Positions 25,064 to 33,901 of a stretch of DNA of 64,000 nt are shown here, piece after piece. This DNA is from Bradyrhizobium sp. CCBAU 51765 (lineage in GTDB: Bacteria > Pseudomonadota > Alphaproteobacteria > Rhizobiales > Xanthobacteraceae), in assembly GCF_015291725.1 (NCBI RefSeq), contig NZ_CP030038.1, positions 3,337,001 through 3,401,000 of the forward strand. The letters are read 5' to 3'. Below the pieces are notes generated by a model, which searched no databases, was not told the DNA's origin, and was given only the letters and a program-made list of their open reading frames with translations. The position numbers and the translations under genes were made by a program. Within the stretch, counting starts at the first letter, position 1. Every line of letters begins with the position of its first letter.

Positions 25064-26299
25064 ATGGATTTTGATCTGTCCACCAAGCAGAAGGAATGGC
25101 TCGATCGCGTGCGGTCCTTCATGGCCAAGCACGTGCGCCCGGCAATGCCGATCTACGACCAGCAGGACAAGAGCGGCGACCGCTGGAAGGTCATCCCGAT
25201 CCTGGAAGACCTCAAGAAGAAGGCAAAGGCCGAAGGCCTCTGGAACATGTTCATGCCGCCGAACGAGCATGAAGATGATGAATTCCGCGGTGCGGGATTG
25301 ACCAATCTCGAATACGCGCTTCTTTCCGAAGAGATGGGCCGCATCACCTGGGCCTCCGAGGTGTTCAACTGCTCCGCGCCGGATACCGGCAACATGGAAG
25401 TGTTCATGCGCTACGGCACCAAGGAGCAGAAGCGCAAATGGCTGCGTCCGCTGATGGACGGCGAGATCCGCTCCGCCTTCCTGATGACGGAACCGGCGGT
25501 CGCCTCGTCGGACGCGACCAACATCGAGACCCGCATCGAGCGGGACGGCGACCACTACGTCATCAACGGCCGCAAATGGTGGTCGTCCGGCGTCGGTGAT
25601 CCCCGCTGCAAGATCGCGATCCTGATGGGCAAGACCGATTTCAAGGCGGCCAAGCACCAGCAGCAGTCGCAGATTCTGGTTCCGCTGGACACGCCAGGCA
25701 TCAAGGTCGAGAAGATGCTGCCCGTGTTCGGCTTCGACGACGCCCCGCACGGCCATGCCCAGGTGCTGCTCGAGAACGTGCGGGTGCCGAAGGAGAACAT
25801 CCTGCTCGGCGAAGGCCGCGGCTTCGAGATCGCGCAGGGCCGCCTCGGCCCCGGCCGCATCCATCATTGCATGCGCACCATCGGCAAGGCCGAGGAGGCG
25901 CTGGAGAAGATGGTGAAGCGGCTCACCTCGCGCACCGCCTTCGGCAAGAAGATCGTCGAGCACAGCGTGTGGGAGCAGCGCATCGGCGAAGCCCGCACCA
26001 ACATCGAGATGACGCGTCTCTTGTGCCTCAAGGCGGCCGACATGATGGACAAGGTCGGCAACAAGACCGCGCAGGCCGAGATCGCCATGATCAAGGTCGC
26101 CGCGCCCAACATGGCGCTGAAGATCATCGACGAGGCGATCCAGGCATTTGGCGGCGCCGGTGTGTCGGACGAGGCCGGCCTTGCCAAGGACTACGCCCTC
26201 ATCCGCACGCTCCGTCTCGCCGACGGTCCGGACGAGGTGCATAATCGCGCCATTGCCAGGCTCGAGGTTCGGAAGTATGCAAACTCTCCCAATCATTGA
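25064..26299 (+). CDS. acyl-CoA dehydrogenase
   Basis: A 411-residue flavoenzyme introducing a trans-2 double bond into acyl-CoA. Motifs include [15 protein letters not shown] (FAD/substrate region), [16 protein letters not shown] and the C-terminal [20 protein letters not shown]-binding motif. The branch resembles the ACAD domain of ACAD10/ACAD11. ATG 25064 follows CGAGGAG by about 7 nt; the upstream frame to 24890 overlaps the promoter region. It reads divergently from TetR and is followed by an APH-type kinase gene, the other half of ACAD10/11. Confidence 0.93.
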   Translation: MDFDLSTKQKEWLDRVRSFMAKHVRPAMPIYDQQDKSGDRWKVIPILEDLKKKAKAEGLWNMFMPPNEHEDDEFRGAGLTNLEYALLSEEMGRITWASEVFNCSAPDTGNMEVFMRYGTKEQKRKWLRPLMDGEIRSAFLMTEPAVASSDATNIETRIERDGDHYVINGRKWWSSGVGDPRCKIAILMGKTDFKAAKHQQQSQILVPLDTPGIKVEKMLPVFGFDDAPHGHAQVLLENVRVPKENILLGEGRGFEIAQGRLGPGRIHHCMRTIGKAEEALEKMVKRLTSRTAFGKKIVEHSVWEQRIGEARTNIEMTRLLCLKAADMMDKVGNKTAQAEIAMIKVAAPNMALKIIDEAIQAFGGAGVSDEAGLAKDYALIRTLRLADGPDEVHNRAIARLEVRKYANSPNH

Positions 26300-26424
26300 G
26301 AGGGAGAGCCGGGAGGCGCTCCCGATCTGAAGAAACGACAGGGCATGATGCAGTGACCGCTTGACGCAAGTGCGTCAGCGGTTACCGATTAGGATCATGT
26401 TCGGACTGAAGAGGGAGCGTCACC

Positions 26425-27483
26425 GTGGCTGACGGCGTCAGGAAAGACGAGGAGTTCTCGGGCACCAAGCCGGTCGAGGAGCGGCATCGTTTCGACGAGC
26501 TGCGGCTCGAAGCGTGGATGCGCGAGCATGTCGAAGGTTTTGAAGGCCCGCTGGTCGTGCTCCAGTTCAAGGGCGGCCAGTCCAATCCGACCTATCGGCT
26601 CAACACACCGAAGCGCTCCTACGTGATGCGCCGCAAGCCGTTCGGCAAGCTGCTGCCGTCGGCGCATGCGGTCGATCGCGAGTATCGCGTGATCGCGGCG
26701 CTCGGCAAACAGGGCTTTCCGGTCGCGCGCGCCTATGCGCTGTGCCAGGACGACAGCATCATCGGTGCCGCCTTCTACATCATGTCGATGGAGGAGGGCC
26801 GCGTGTTCTGGGATCCGACGCTGCCGAGCCAGGCGCCGGACGACCGGCGCAAGATTTTCACCAGCAAGATCGAGACGCTGGCGAAGCTCCACATGTTCGA
26901 TCCCGTTGCGATCGGCCTCGGCGACTTCGGCAAGCCCGGCAACTACTTTGCACGCCAGATCGATCGCTGGACCAAGCAATATCGCGCCTCCGAGACGCAG
27001 CACATTCCGGAGTTCGAGAAGGTCGCCGAATGGCTGCCGAAGACGGTGCCGGAGCAGGCGCGCGTCTCCATCGTCCATGGTGACTATCGCCTCGACAACA
27101 TGATCTTCCACGCGACGGAGCCGCGCGTGCAGGCCGTGCTCGACTGGGAACTGTCGACGCTCGGCGATCCCATGGCCGACTTCACCTACCTGTTGATGCA
27201 GTGGATCATGCCGGGCCTCGAGGGCGCCGACCTCAAGGCGCTCAACATCCCGACCCTGGACGAGGCGGCGCAGATCTACTGCAACGTCACAGAGATGACG
27301 GTGCCTGATCTCAACTGGTACTTCTCGTACAATCTGTTCCGTCTCGCCGGCATCACGCAAGGAATCGCCGGCCGCGTCCGCGACGGCACCGCGGCGAATG
27401 CCAAGGCGCTGGAATCAGCCAAGCGCACCGTGCCGCTGTCGAAGGCCTCATGGGAATACGCGCAGAAGGCGGGCGCGGTGTAG
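26425..27483 (+). CDS. APH-family phosphotransferase, ACAD10/11-kinase-like
   Basis: A 352-residue protein of the aminoglycoside phosphotransferase fold. Visible motifs: FKGGQSNPTYRL, YVMRRKPFGKLLPSAH, the catalytic loop HGDYRLDN and VLDWELSTLGDP with the metal-binding Asp. This subgroup matches the kinase domain of ACAD10/11 and Pseudomonas LvaA, which phosphorylate 4-hydroxyacyl-CoA. GTG start with GAGGGAG just upstream. With the adjacent dehydrogenase it could catabolise gamma-hydroxy or similar acids. A terminator follows. Confidence 0.9.
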   Translation: MADGVRKDEEFSGTKPVEERHRFDELRLEAWMREHVEGFEGPLVVLQFKGGQSNPTYRLNTPKRSYVMRRKPFGKLLPSAHAVDREYRVIAALGKQGFPVARAYALCQDDSIIGAAFYIMSMEEGRVFWDPTLPSQAPDDRRKIFTSKIETLAKLHMFDPVAIGLGDFGKPGNYFARQIDRWTKQYRASETQHIPEFEKVAEWLPKTVPEQARVSIVHGDYRLDNMIFHATEPRVQAVLDWELSTLGDPMADFTYLLMQWIMPGLEGADLKALNIPTLDEAAQIYCNVTEMTVPDLNWYFSYNLFRLAGITQGIAGRVRDGTAANAKALESAKRTVPLSKASWEYAQKAGAV

Positions 27484-27487
27484 GACG

Positions 27488-27522
27488 AAAAAGGCGCGAC
27501 CGACGTGGCCGCGCTTTTTCTT
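27488..27522 (+). terminator. rho-independent terminator
   Basis: AAAAAG-GCGCG-A-CC pairs with GG-C-CGCGC-TTTTT across a 5-nt loop, followed by CTTATT, directly after the kinase stop. The A-rich/T-rich flanks could make it work in both directions. Confidence 0.75.
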
Positions 27523-27541
27523 ATTGGCGTGCACAACTCTC

Positions 27542-27593
27542 GTGTCCCGGACGCGGTGCAGCACGAAGTGCTGCTCCGCAGAGCCGGGACCCA
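27542..27593 (+). repeat. short dispersed repeat (GTGTCCCGGAC ... GCAGAGCCGGGACCCA)
   Basis: The unit is homologous to those at 29850-29925 and, inverted, 29951-30003. The ends GTGTCCCGG and CCGGGACCCA are partly complementary and the centre GCAGCAC/GTGCTGC pairs, so it can fold into a hairpin. Confidence 0.65.
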
Positions 27594-27612
27594 GTCACGT
27601 CGCCGATATTGC

Positions 27613-28785
27613 CTACGCGTTCTTACAATACGCGATCAGCTTTTCCACGAAGCCTGCGCATTTCTCCAGCTCCGCCATCTCCACGAACTCGTCCGGCGTA
27701 TGCGCCTGCGCGATCGAGCCCGGGCCGATCACCACCGACGGGATATCGGCTATGCTGGAGAACAGGCTCGCCTCGGTGCCGAAGGCGACCTTGGCGTGGT
27801 CGTTTCGCCCCGCAAGGCTTTTCGCCAGCGTGACGATTGCGGCATCGGCGGCCGTGTCGAGCGCGGGATAGTCGAGGATCTCCTCGAAATCGATGCCGCA
27901 GTGGGGATTTCTCGCCTTCATCGCGGGCTCGAGTTCGGCCTTGGCCCAGGCGACGATCGCATCCGTGACTTCCTTGGACTCAGTGATGCCGATGCCGCGG
28001 CATTCGAAATCCACCGTGCAGGTGTCAGGGACGATGTTCAGTGCCGCGCCGCCGTGCACGATGCTGGTGAGCAGCGTCGAGTGCGGAACGTCGTAGAGGC
28101 TGTCCGTCGATCGCGTGGCCGCGAGCGCTATGGCGCGGCGGCGGATCTCGACGATCAGCTCCGCCGCATATTCGATCGCGTTGACACCGTCAGGCGCGAT
28201 CGAGGAGTGACGGGCGAGACCATGGAACGTCGCTCGCACGCCGTGCTTGCCCTTGTGGCCGATGATGACCTGCATCTGCGTGGGCTCGCCGATGAAGGCG
28301 CCGAGTGGCCTGACCCTCTTCTTCGCGACCTCGCGCAGCATCGGCCGCACGCCGACGCAGCCGATCTCCTCGTCATAGGAGATCGCCAGATGAATCGGTG
28401 TCTTGAGCCCGGCCTCCAGCATCTCCGGCACCATGGCGAGGCACACCGCGACGAATCCCTTCATGTCGGTTGTGCCGCGGCCATAGAGCTTGCCGTCGCG
28501 CTCCACCAGCTTGAACGGATCATGGCTCCAGTCCTGGCCCACGATGGGCACCACGTCGGTATGGCCCGACAGCACCATGCCGGGACGATCCTCCGGCCCG
28601 ATCGTGACCCAGAGCGCGGCCTTCTCGCCGGTCTCGTCGACGATACGCTCACCCTTGATGCCGAACGCGCCGAGATAGTTTTCGATATGGGCGATCAGGG
28701 GCAGGTTGGTGCGGTCGCTGATGGTGTCGAAACCGACGAGGTCGGCGAGGAGTTTTCGGATCCGTTCGGGTCTTGAGCTTAGCAT
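27613..28785 (-). CDS. argE: acetylornithine deacetylase / M20 family peptidase
   Basis: A 390-residue dizinc hydrolase. Metal and catalytic motifs are in order: LSGHTDVVPI, YGRGTTDMKG (bridging Asp), YDEEIGC (general base Glu), and a GEPT dimer-domain start. The lid domain contains the HSSIAPDGVNAIEYA motif. It would release ornithine from N-acetylornithine in arginine synthesis; a related succinyl-diaminopimelate-type activity is possible. ATG 28785 (MLSSRPERI) is preferred to 28842. No operon partner. Confidence 0.88.
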   Translation of the reverse strand: MLSSRPERIRKLLADLVGFDTISDRTNLPLIAHIENYLGAFGIKGERIVDETGEKAALWVTIGPEDRPGMVLSGHTDVVPIVGQDWSHDPFKLVERDGKLYGRGTTDMKGFVAVCLAMVPEMLEAGLKTPIHLAISYDEEIGCVGVRPMLREVAKKRVRPLGAFIGEPTQMQVIIGHKGKHGVRATFHGLARHSSIAPDGVNAIEYAAELIVEIRRRAIALAATRSTDSLYDVPHSTLLTSIVHGGAALNIVPDTCTVDFECRGIGITESKEVTDAIVAWAKAELEPAMKARNPHCGIDFEEILDYPALDTAADAAIVTLAKSLAGRNDHAKVAFGTEASLFSSIADIPSVVIGPGSIAQAHTPDEFVEMAELEKCAGFVEKLIAYCKNA

Positions 28786-28877
28786 TGTCTCGTTTTTGTC
28801 GGAGGAAGATGGAGGCTGGAACGCTTGCAGGAACCATACCAATGTGGCGCCCGGTCGAGCAAATCAACATCGCAACG

Positions 28878-28979
28878 GTCGTTCCGGGGCGATGCGTAGC
28901 GAGCCCGGAATCCCTCGGGCCGCATCGCGCGCGGTAAACGGATTCCGGGTTCGCGCCGTCGTCGCGCCCCGGAATGACG
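28878..28979. repeat. nested palindromic repeat (second CGTCATTCCGGGG-family copy)
   Basis: The outer arms GTCGTTCCGGGGCG and CGCCCCGGAATGAC are inverted with one mismatch; the inner GCCCGGAATCC and GGATTCCGGGT are also inverted. It has the same architecture as 24761-24855. Confidence 0.75.
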
Positions 28980-29099
28980 AGGGAGGAGCTACCAGACCTT
29001 GCGGCGCCCGTCGGGCAAAACGCCCAAACCATCGGTCAAGACGCGTCGCCGAAAATATTCCACTTTACCGAAATTCGGAAACGGCGTATGTGTCGCCGC

Positions 29100-29582
29100 A
29101 ACCCGGCCCATGGAAGAGGGGCGTATCGCGATCGTCACGAACGCGGGCCGGGCGGCGGTGGACGCAGATGGCGTTGGCGCGAACGGGCTTGTAGGGCGGG
29201 CAACCGTGAGCAAGGTCGTCGCGCATACGACCGGTGCCATCAGCGTACGGCAAAATCGTGTGGTCCTGGCGCCCGGGGTCTGTGCGCCAAGTGTTGCGGT
29301 GATGCGTGTTTCCCAACCGGGCGATGCGCATCAGCCATCCGCAAGGCGACGGGGGCAATAGTGCATCGCTCCCCGGGGAGAGCACGACATAAGCCGTCAA
29401 ACCACTGCGCAGGGAAGGCCGGGATGTCCTGGCTACACCTGTATGCCGCTGTGCAGCTTCTTACCACGCAGATTCGCACAGTGGACCTCGGGTGCCAGCG
29501 GGCTCCCGGTCTTCCCTGCGTCCTCTTTCATTTCAGAGGGTGAGACATCGAAACAAAGCTCGGGCGAGATCAGCCGCGAGGC
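29100..29582 (+). repeat. dispersed Bradyrhizobiaceae repeat element, no clear coding function
   Basis: A stretch of about 480 bp with spurious-looking open frames on both strands. The run encoding PGRARHKPSNHCAGKAG and the segment GGGATGTCCTGGCTACACCT through the GCAGCTTCTTACCACGC and GGACCTCGGGTGCCAGC blocks match, from memory, a sequence found many times in Bradyrhizobium and Rhodopseudomonas genomes. Its frames are often annotated as hypothetical proteins. Edges are approximate. It fills much of the gap between argE and the SDR gene. Confidence 0.5.
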
Positions 29583-29606
29583 TGCGAAACTGTGTCTGTT
29601 GGGGTT

Positions 29607-29692
29607 GTAGGATGGGTAGAGCGAAGCGAAACCCATCATGGTCCAGCGCGGAGGAAGCGTTGATGGGTTTCGCTTCGCTCTACCCATCCTAC
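29607..29692. repeat. perfect 32-bp inverted repeat
   Basis: An arm beginning GTAGGATGGGTAGAGCGAAG at 29607-29638 is the exact reverse complement of 29661-29692, with a 22-nt loop. It can form a very stable hairpin. This type (GGATGGGTAGAGCGAAGCGAAACCC) is widespread in Bradyrhizobium intergenic DNA. Confidence 0.9.
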
Positions 29693-29726
29693 GAACCAGA
29701 GGCGCGATGCTGCCACTCACGCACTC

Positions 29727-29815
29727 CGTCATTGCGAGGAGCCCTCGCGACGAAGCAATCCAGAAGTCTTTCCGCGGATGCATTTCTGGATTGCGTCGCT
29801 GCGCTCGCAATGACG
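29727..29815. repeat. palindromic repeat (CGTCATTGCGAG family)
   Basis: The arms CGTCATTGCGAG (29727-29738) and CTCGCAATGACG (29804-29815) are perfect inverses; the inner GCAATCCAGAA and TTCTGGATTGC pair as well. Confidence 0.88.
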
Positions 29816-29849
29816 CTGTTGATGCCGTCGCGCCAAGACGCCCGCTCTC

Positions 29850-29925
29850 GTGCCCCGGACACAGCGCAGCACTCCCGGCGATGCGAAGCATCGTCCGGTG
29901 TGGTGCGCTGCAGAGCCGGGGCCCA
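29850..29925 (+). repeat. GTGCCCCGGAC-family repeat
   Basis: Homologous to 27542-27593: it begins GTGCCCCGGACAC and ends GCAGAGCCGGGGCCCA, with a longer central hairpin (CGATGCGAAGCATCG). Confidence 0.65.
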
Positions 29926-29950
29926 TGTTGCAGCGAGCCGTGTCGCTTCC

Positions 29951-30003
29951 TGGGTCCCGGCTCTGCGCCGCACCGCTTACGCGCTGCGTCGCGTCCAGGA
30001 CAC
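29951..30003 (-). repeat. GTGTCC...GGGACCCA-family repeat, inverted copy
   Basis: The reverse complement begins GTGTCCTGGACGCGACGCAG and ends GCAGAGCCGGGACCCA, clearly the same family as 27542-27593. It ends 13 bp before the SDR stop. Confidence 0.65.
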
Positions 30004-30016
30004 AGGAGTGTACGAA

Positions 30017-30802
30017 CTAAACCGGCTTGCCCGTATACGGCATCGACGCCGTGAGGCCGCCGTCGACCGGGAACGCCTGGCCGTTCACATACGACGCCTC
30101 GTCGCTTGCCAGGAACAGCCCCATCGCCGCGAGCTCGTGCGGCTGTCCCGCGCGCTGGAGCGGGTTGAGCTGGCCGATCTTGTCTTGGGTGCCGCGCTCC
30201 TTGGCGCGGTCGAAGATCGGCTTGGTCATGCCGGTTTCGATCAGGCCGGGGCAGACCGCATTGATGCGCACGCCGGTGCCGGTGAGCGAATAGGCGGTGG
30301 TCTGTACCAGGCTGATCACGCCGGCCTTGCTCGCGGCATAGGGATGTCCGCTGGCGCCGGCCTTGAGGCCCGCGACGGAAGCGGTCAGCACGATCGCGCC
30401 GGAGTGCTGCTTGACCATGTGCGGCATCGCGTATTTCACCGCGAGAAACGGCCCGATCAGGTTGATGCGCAGGATCTCCTGCCAATGCTCCACCGTCTGC
30501 TCGGCGAGCGGAACGAGCCCGCCGGAGATGCCGGCATTGGCCCAGATCACGTCGAGCCGGCCATGCGCCTTCATGGCCTTGTCGATGACGGCGATGACGT
30601 CCTTCTCGGAGCCGGCATCGGCCATCATGGCTTCCGCGATGCCGCCGGCCTTCTTCACCTCGTCGACGGTCTCCTTCACCGCCTCGGTGCGATCGACTGC
30701 GATCAGCTTGGCTCCTTCCCTGGTGAACAGCAGCGCAGCTGCGCGACCGATGCCGCTGCCCGCGCCGGTGATGATGACGGATTTGCCTTGCAGGCGGCCC
30801 AT
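30017..30802 (-). CDS. SDR family oxidoreductase
   Basis: A 261-residue classical short-chain dehydrogenase. It has the TGxxxGIG cofactor motif (TGAGSGIGRAA), NAGISGG, and the catalytic Ser/Tyr/Lys set (TASVAGL and YAASK), and it ends in VNGQAFPVDGG. The acidic residue after beta-2 (AVDRTEA) suggests NAD(H). The alcohol substrate is unknown. It reads divergently from the histidine phosphatase gene. Confidence 0.9.
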   Translation of the reverse strand: MGRLQGKSVIITGAGSGIGRAAALLFTREGAKLIAVDRTEAVKETVDEVKKAGGIAEAMMADAGSEKDVIAVIDKAMKAHGRLDVIWANAGISGGLVPLAEQTVEHWQEILRINLIGPFLAVKYAMPHMVKQHSGAIVLTASVAGLKAGASGHPYAASKAGVISLVQTTAYSLTGTGVRINAVCPGLIETGMTKPIFDRAKERGTQDKIGQLNPLQRAGQPHELAAMGLFLASDEASYVNGQAFPVDGGLTASMPYTGKPV

Positions 30803-30935
30803 GCGTTTCTCCCTTTTGCTCGCGCGCGACGCTTGCCGCGCGACGGAATTTCAAACAAGATTTCAAACGGTAAAGTGTCTTGAGACACGTTCGCTACTGA
30901 CGTACAGCGACATCAGACGGGATGGAAGGGTTTCG

Positions 30936-31634
30936 ATGGCAGGTGCAGACAAGCCAAATGTGGTCGTCACGCGATGGTGGTGGGTCCGTCACGCGCCGGT
31001 GCGCAATGACGGCGGCAACATCTACGGACAGTCCGACATCGCCTGTGATACCAGCGATACCTATGTGTTCAATGCTGTTGCCAAGGTGCTGCCACGCACG
31101 GCGCTCTGGTATTCGAGCAATCTGATGCGCACCCACCAGACCGCCGAGGCGATCTGGGCGGCCGGCTTCCCGAGGCCCGCGTCGATGAAGCGGGAGGTGG
31201 ACCTCGCCGAACAGAACCTCGGCCGCTGGCAGGGCATGAACCGGGCCCAGTTCATCGCGAGCCGCCCCGTCGGCGCCAGCTGGTTCGCCGACATCAACGA
31301 GCCCGCGCCCGGCGGCGAGAGCTTCATGGACCTCTACAACCGCACACGCCGCACCATCGAGCGGATCAACGCTGAGGCGGCAGGGCAGGACATCATCGCG
31401 GTCGCGCATGGCGGCACGATCAAGGCGGCGCTGGGGCTCGCGCTCGACGGTCAGCCGGAGCGGGGGCTGTCGTTCGACATCGACAATTGCTCGGTGACGC
31501 GGCTGGACTATTTTGCGAGTCCCGAGCGCACCGTCTGGCGGCTGCCGATGGTGAATCAGCAGCCGTGGATTGCGGATGCTGCGCATGCAGCGATGCACCA
31601 GCCGGCGGGGCCGGAAGTCAAGAAGCTCGCCTGA
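30936..31634 (+). CDS. histidine phosphatase family protein
   Basis: A 232-residue branch-2-like histidine phosphatase. The catalytic RHAP motif is at residues 18-21 (phosphohistidine His19), with NLMRTHQTAEAI and E...LGRWQGM, and the second His in AVAHGGTI. Substrates of this fold include phosphosugars and alpha-ribazole phosphate; which one is not clear. ATG 30936 follows GGAAGGG by about 6 nt. The longer frame upstream is a shadow of the SDR gene. The second SDR follows after 66 bp. Confidence 0.9.
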   Translation: MAGADKPNVVVTRWWWVRHAPVRNDGGNIYGQSDIACDTSDTYVFNAVAKVLPRTALWYSSNLMRTHQTAEAIWAAGFPRPASMKREVDLAEQNLGRWQGMNRAQFIASRPVGASWFADINEPAPGGESFMDLYNRTRRTIERINAEAAGQDIIAVAHGGTIKAALGLALDGQPERGLSFDIDNCSVTRLDYFASPERTVWRLPMVNQQPWIADAAHAAMHQPAGPEVKKLA

Positions 31635-31700
31635 AGCGGCTGTCGCTCGCGCGAGCGATATCAGTTTCGGGCCAATCAAATCGTACTCAGGGAGAGACAC

Positions 31701-32468
31701 ATGACCTTGTTCGACATGAAGGGAAAAGTCGCCGTCATCACGGGATCGACGCGCGGCATTGGGCTTGCGATCGCCGAGCGCATGGCCGAGCACGGTGCCA
31801 AGGTGGTGATCTCCTCGCGCAAGGCCGACGTCTGCGAGCAGGTCGCCAAGGGGATCAACGACAAGTTCGGCAAGGGTACCGCGGTCGCGGTCGCCGCCAA
31901 CATCTCGTCGAAGGAGAATCTGCAAAACCTCGTCGACGAGAGCAACCGCGCCTTCGGCAAGATCGACGTGCTGGTCTGCAACGCTGCTTCGAACCCGTAT
32001 TACGGTCCGCTCGCCGGCATCTCCGACGATCAGTTCAGGAAGATCCTCGACAACAACATCGTCGCCAACAACTGGCTGATCTCGATGGTGGTGCCGCAGA
32101 TGATCGAGCGCAAGGACGGCTCCATCATCATCGTCTCCTCGATCGGCGGCCTCAAGGGCTCGACCATCCTCGGTGCCTACGCGATCTCGAAAGCCGCCGA
32201 CATGCAGCTCGCGCGCAACCTCGCCTGCGAATACGGCCCGCACAACATCCGCGTGAACTGCATCGCGCCGGGCCTGATCAAGACCGATTTTGCCAAGGCG
32301 CTGTGGGACAATCCGGAGAACCTGAAAGCCTCGACCTCGCGCTCACCTCTGCTGCGCATCGGCATCCCCGACGAGATCGCCGGCGCAGCGGTGTTCCTGG
32401 GCTCCAAGGCCGGCGACTTCATGACCGGCCAGACCATGGTGATCGACGGCGGCGCGACGATTAGTTGA
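31701..32468 (+). CDS. SDR family oxidoreductase
   Basis: A 255-residue classical SDR: TGSTRGIG cofactor motif, NAAS in place of NAG, catalytic Ser in IIIVSSIGGLKG, YAISK, and MVIDGGATIS at the C-terminus. SSRKAD after the second strand suggests NADP(H). It resembles the DHRS4/peroxisomal carbonyl-reductase branch. A ribosome site GGGAGAGAC precedes the ATG. Probably co-transcribed with the phosphatase. Confidence 0.9.
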   Translation: MTLFDMKGKVAVITGSTRGIGLAIAERMAEHGAKVVISSRKADVCEQVAKGINDKFGKGTAVAVAANISSKENLQNLVDESNRAFGKIDVLVCNAASNPYYGPLAGISDDQFRKILDNNIVANNWLISMVVPQMIERKDGSIIIVSSIGGLKGSTILGAYAISKAADMQLARNLACEYGPHNIRVNCIAPGLIKTDFAKALWDNPENLKASTSRSPLLRIGIPDEIAGAAVFLGSKAGDFMTGQTMVIDGGATIS

Positions 32469-32513
32469 CGCGATAGAGCGTAGAAGAGGCACGCAGCCCA
32501 CCCAACAACCGGT

Positions 32514-32627
32514 GTCATCGCCCGCGAAGGCGGGCGATCCAGTATTCCAGAGGCCTTCGTTGGAGAGTTCGCTCTTACTACATCCGCCGTGGCGTACTGG
32601 ATGCCCCGGTCAAGCCGGGGCATGACA
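32514..32627. repeat. imperfect palindromic repeat (TGTCATCGCCCGCG ... CGGGGCATGACA)
   Basis: TGTCATCGCCCGCGAAGGCG with GATCCAGTA is followed about 60 bp later by TACTGGATGCCCCGGTCAAG and GGCATGACA; the ends and the CCAGTA/TACTGG blocks are inverted. The type is common in alphaproteobacterial intergenic DNA. Confidence 0.75.
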
Positions 32628-32665
32628 GTGAGTGTGGGGATGCAGCGTCGCGCGTAAGCGCCGCC

Positions 32666-33901
32666 TCACTCCACCGCCGCGTAAACCAGATCCCGCACCA
32701 AGGTCCGCGTGTAGTCGCGCTGTCCTGGCCCTTGCGTCATGAACACCGCGAACAGATCCTCCTTCGGGTCGATCCAGAAGAACGTGCCGGCGATGCCGCT
32801 CCAGAAATACTGGCCGACGCTGCCGGGGAAGGGCGCGATGCCGGCCTCGCGGCGCACGGCGAAGCCGAGACCGAAGCCGTGGCCGGGCGACAGCAGGGTG
32901 CCGTTGACTGCAACGCCTGGCCCGAGGTGATCGGAGGCCATCAGCTCCAGCGTCTTGCGGCCGATGACCCTGTTGCCGTCGAGCGTGCCGCCATTGCGCA
33001 GCATCAGGCAGAAGCGCGCATAGTCCATCGTGGTCGAGACCAGACCGCCGCCGCCGGACTCCATCACCGGCTGCTCCAGCATGTTGAACAGCGCGACCTT
33101 GTCGCCGGTCCAGGGATCGGCCGCGAACGGCTCGGCGAGCCGGCCGGCATTGGCCTCGGATGTGGAGAAGCCGGTCTCGGCCATCTGGAGCGGCGCGAGC
33201 ACGCGCTCGGTGAGGAATGCGCCGAGCGACTTGCCGCTGACGACCTCGATGATGCGGCCCAGAATGTCGGTGGAGCGGCTGTAGTTGAACTCCGCGCCCG
33301 GCTGGCAGACCAGCGGGAAGCTCGCCACCAGTGCGGCGTGCTCGGCGTTGCTGATCTTGCGGCTGCGGACGCGGGACTCCTGGTAGAGCTTGTGCACGGG
33401 GCCGTCGCCCTGGTGCTCGTAGGTGAGGCCGGAGGTGTGGCGGAGCAGGTCCTGCACGGTCATGGGCCGCGTCGGGGGCACCAGCTCCAGCTTGCCGTCC
33501 TTGACGACGCCGACCTTCTGGCTCGCAAATTCCGGGATGAATTTTGCGACGGCGTCGCTCAGCAGGAGCTGGCCATCCTCGACCAGCGCCATGATGCCGA
33601 CCGAGACGATCGGCTTGGTCATCGAGAAGATGCGGAAGATCGAATCGCGCGCCATCGGTGCGGCGTCCGCCGGGCTCTGCCTGCCGAGCGCCTCGAACCA
33701 GCCGATCTGGCCGCGCCGGGCCACCAGGACGGTGACGCCGGGAACGGTTCCCTTGTCGATCTCGCGCTTGAAAGCGTCCGACATGGCCTGGAGACGGGGA
33801 CGCGACAGCCCGAGCGTCTCGGGGCGCGCATCCGGCACAGGCGGGGTCTGGAGCGCGGTCGTGGCCTGTGGGGCGGCTGTGGCGGTCGCTGTCGCGGTCA
33901 T
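32666..33901 (-). CDS. serine hydrolase, beta-lactamase family (class C-like)
   Basis: A 411-residue protein of the beta-lactamase/EstB fold. The nucleophile motif SMTK is at about residues 93-96 (FRIFSMTK), the tyrosine motif is in NYSRSTDIL, and a C-terminal YFWSGIAGTFFWIDP stretch replaces the KTG box region. Likely an esterase or peptidase. There is no clear signal peptide, only an Ala/Thr-rich N-terminus. ATG 33901 is chosen because GGGAG lies 5 nt upstream; GTG 33907 is possible. Confidence 0.88.
   Translation of the reverse strand: MTATATATAAPQATTALQTPPVPDARPETLGLSRPRLQAMSDAFKREIDKGTVPGVTVLVARRGQIGWFEALGRQSPADAAPMARDSIFRIFSMTKPIVSVGIMALVEDGQLLLSDAVAKFIPEFASQKVGVVKDGKLELVPPTRPMTVQDLLRHTSGLTYEHQGDGPVHKLYQESRVRSRKISNAEHAALVASFPLVCQPGAEFNYSRSTDILGRIIEVVSGKSLGAFLTERVLAPLQMAETGFSTSEANAGRLAEPFAADPWTGDKVALFNMLEQPVMESGGGGLVSTTMDYARFCLMLRNGGTLDGNRVIGRKTLELMASDHLGPGVAVNGTLLSPGHGFGLGFAVRREAGIAPFPGSVGQYFWSGIAGTFFWIDPKEDLFAVFMTQGPGQRDYTRTLVRDLVYAAVE

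Noticed and set aside
24920..26296. 458-codon minus-strand frame opposite the acyl-CoA dehydrogenase
   Set aside because: Composition is histidine/leucine/valine/aspartate-rich, the mirror image of real coding sequence; the plus strand has unambiguous ACAD motifs.
29607..32627. CRISPR array
   Set aside because: The repeats here are single palindromic elements of different families, not regularly spaced direct repeats with unique spacers, and no cas genes are present.
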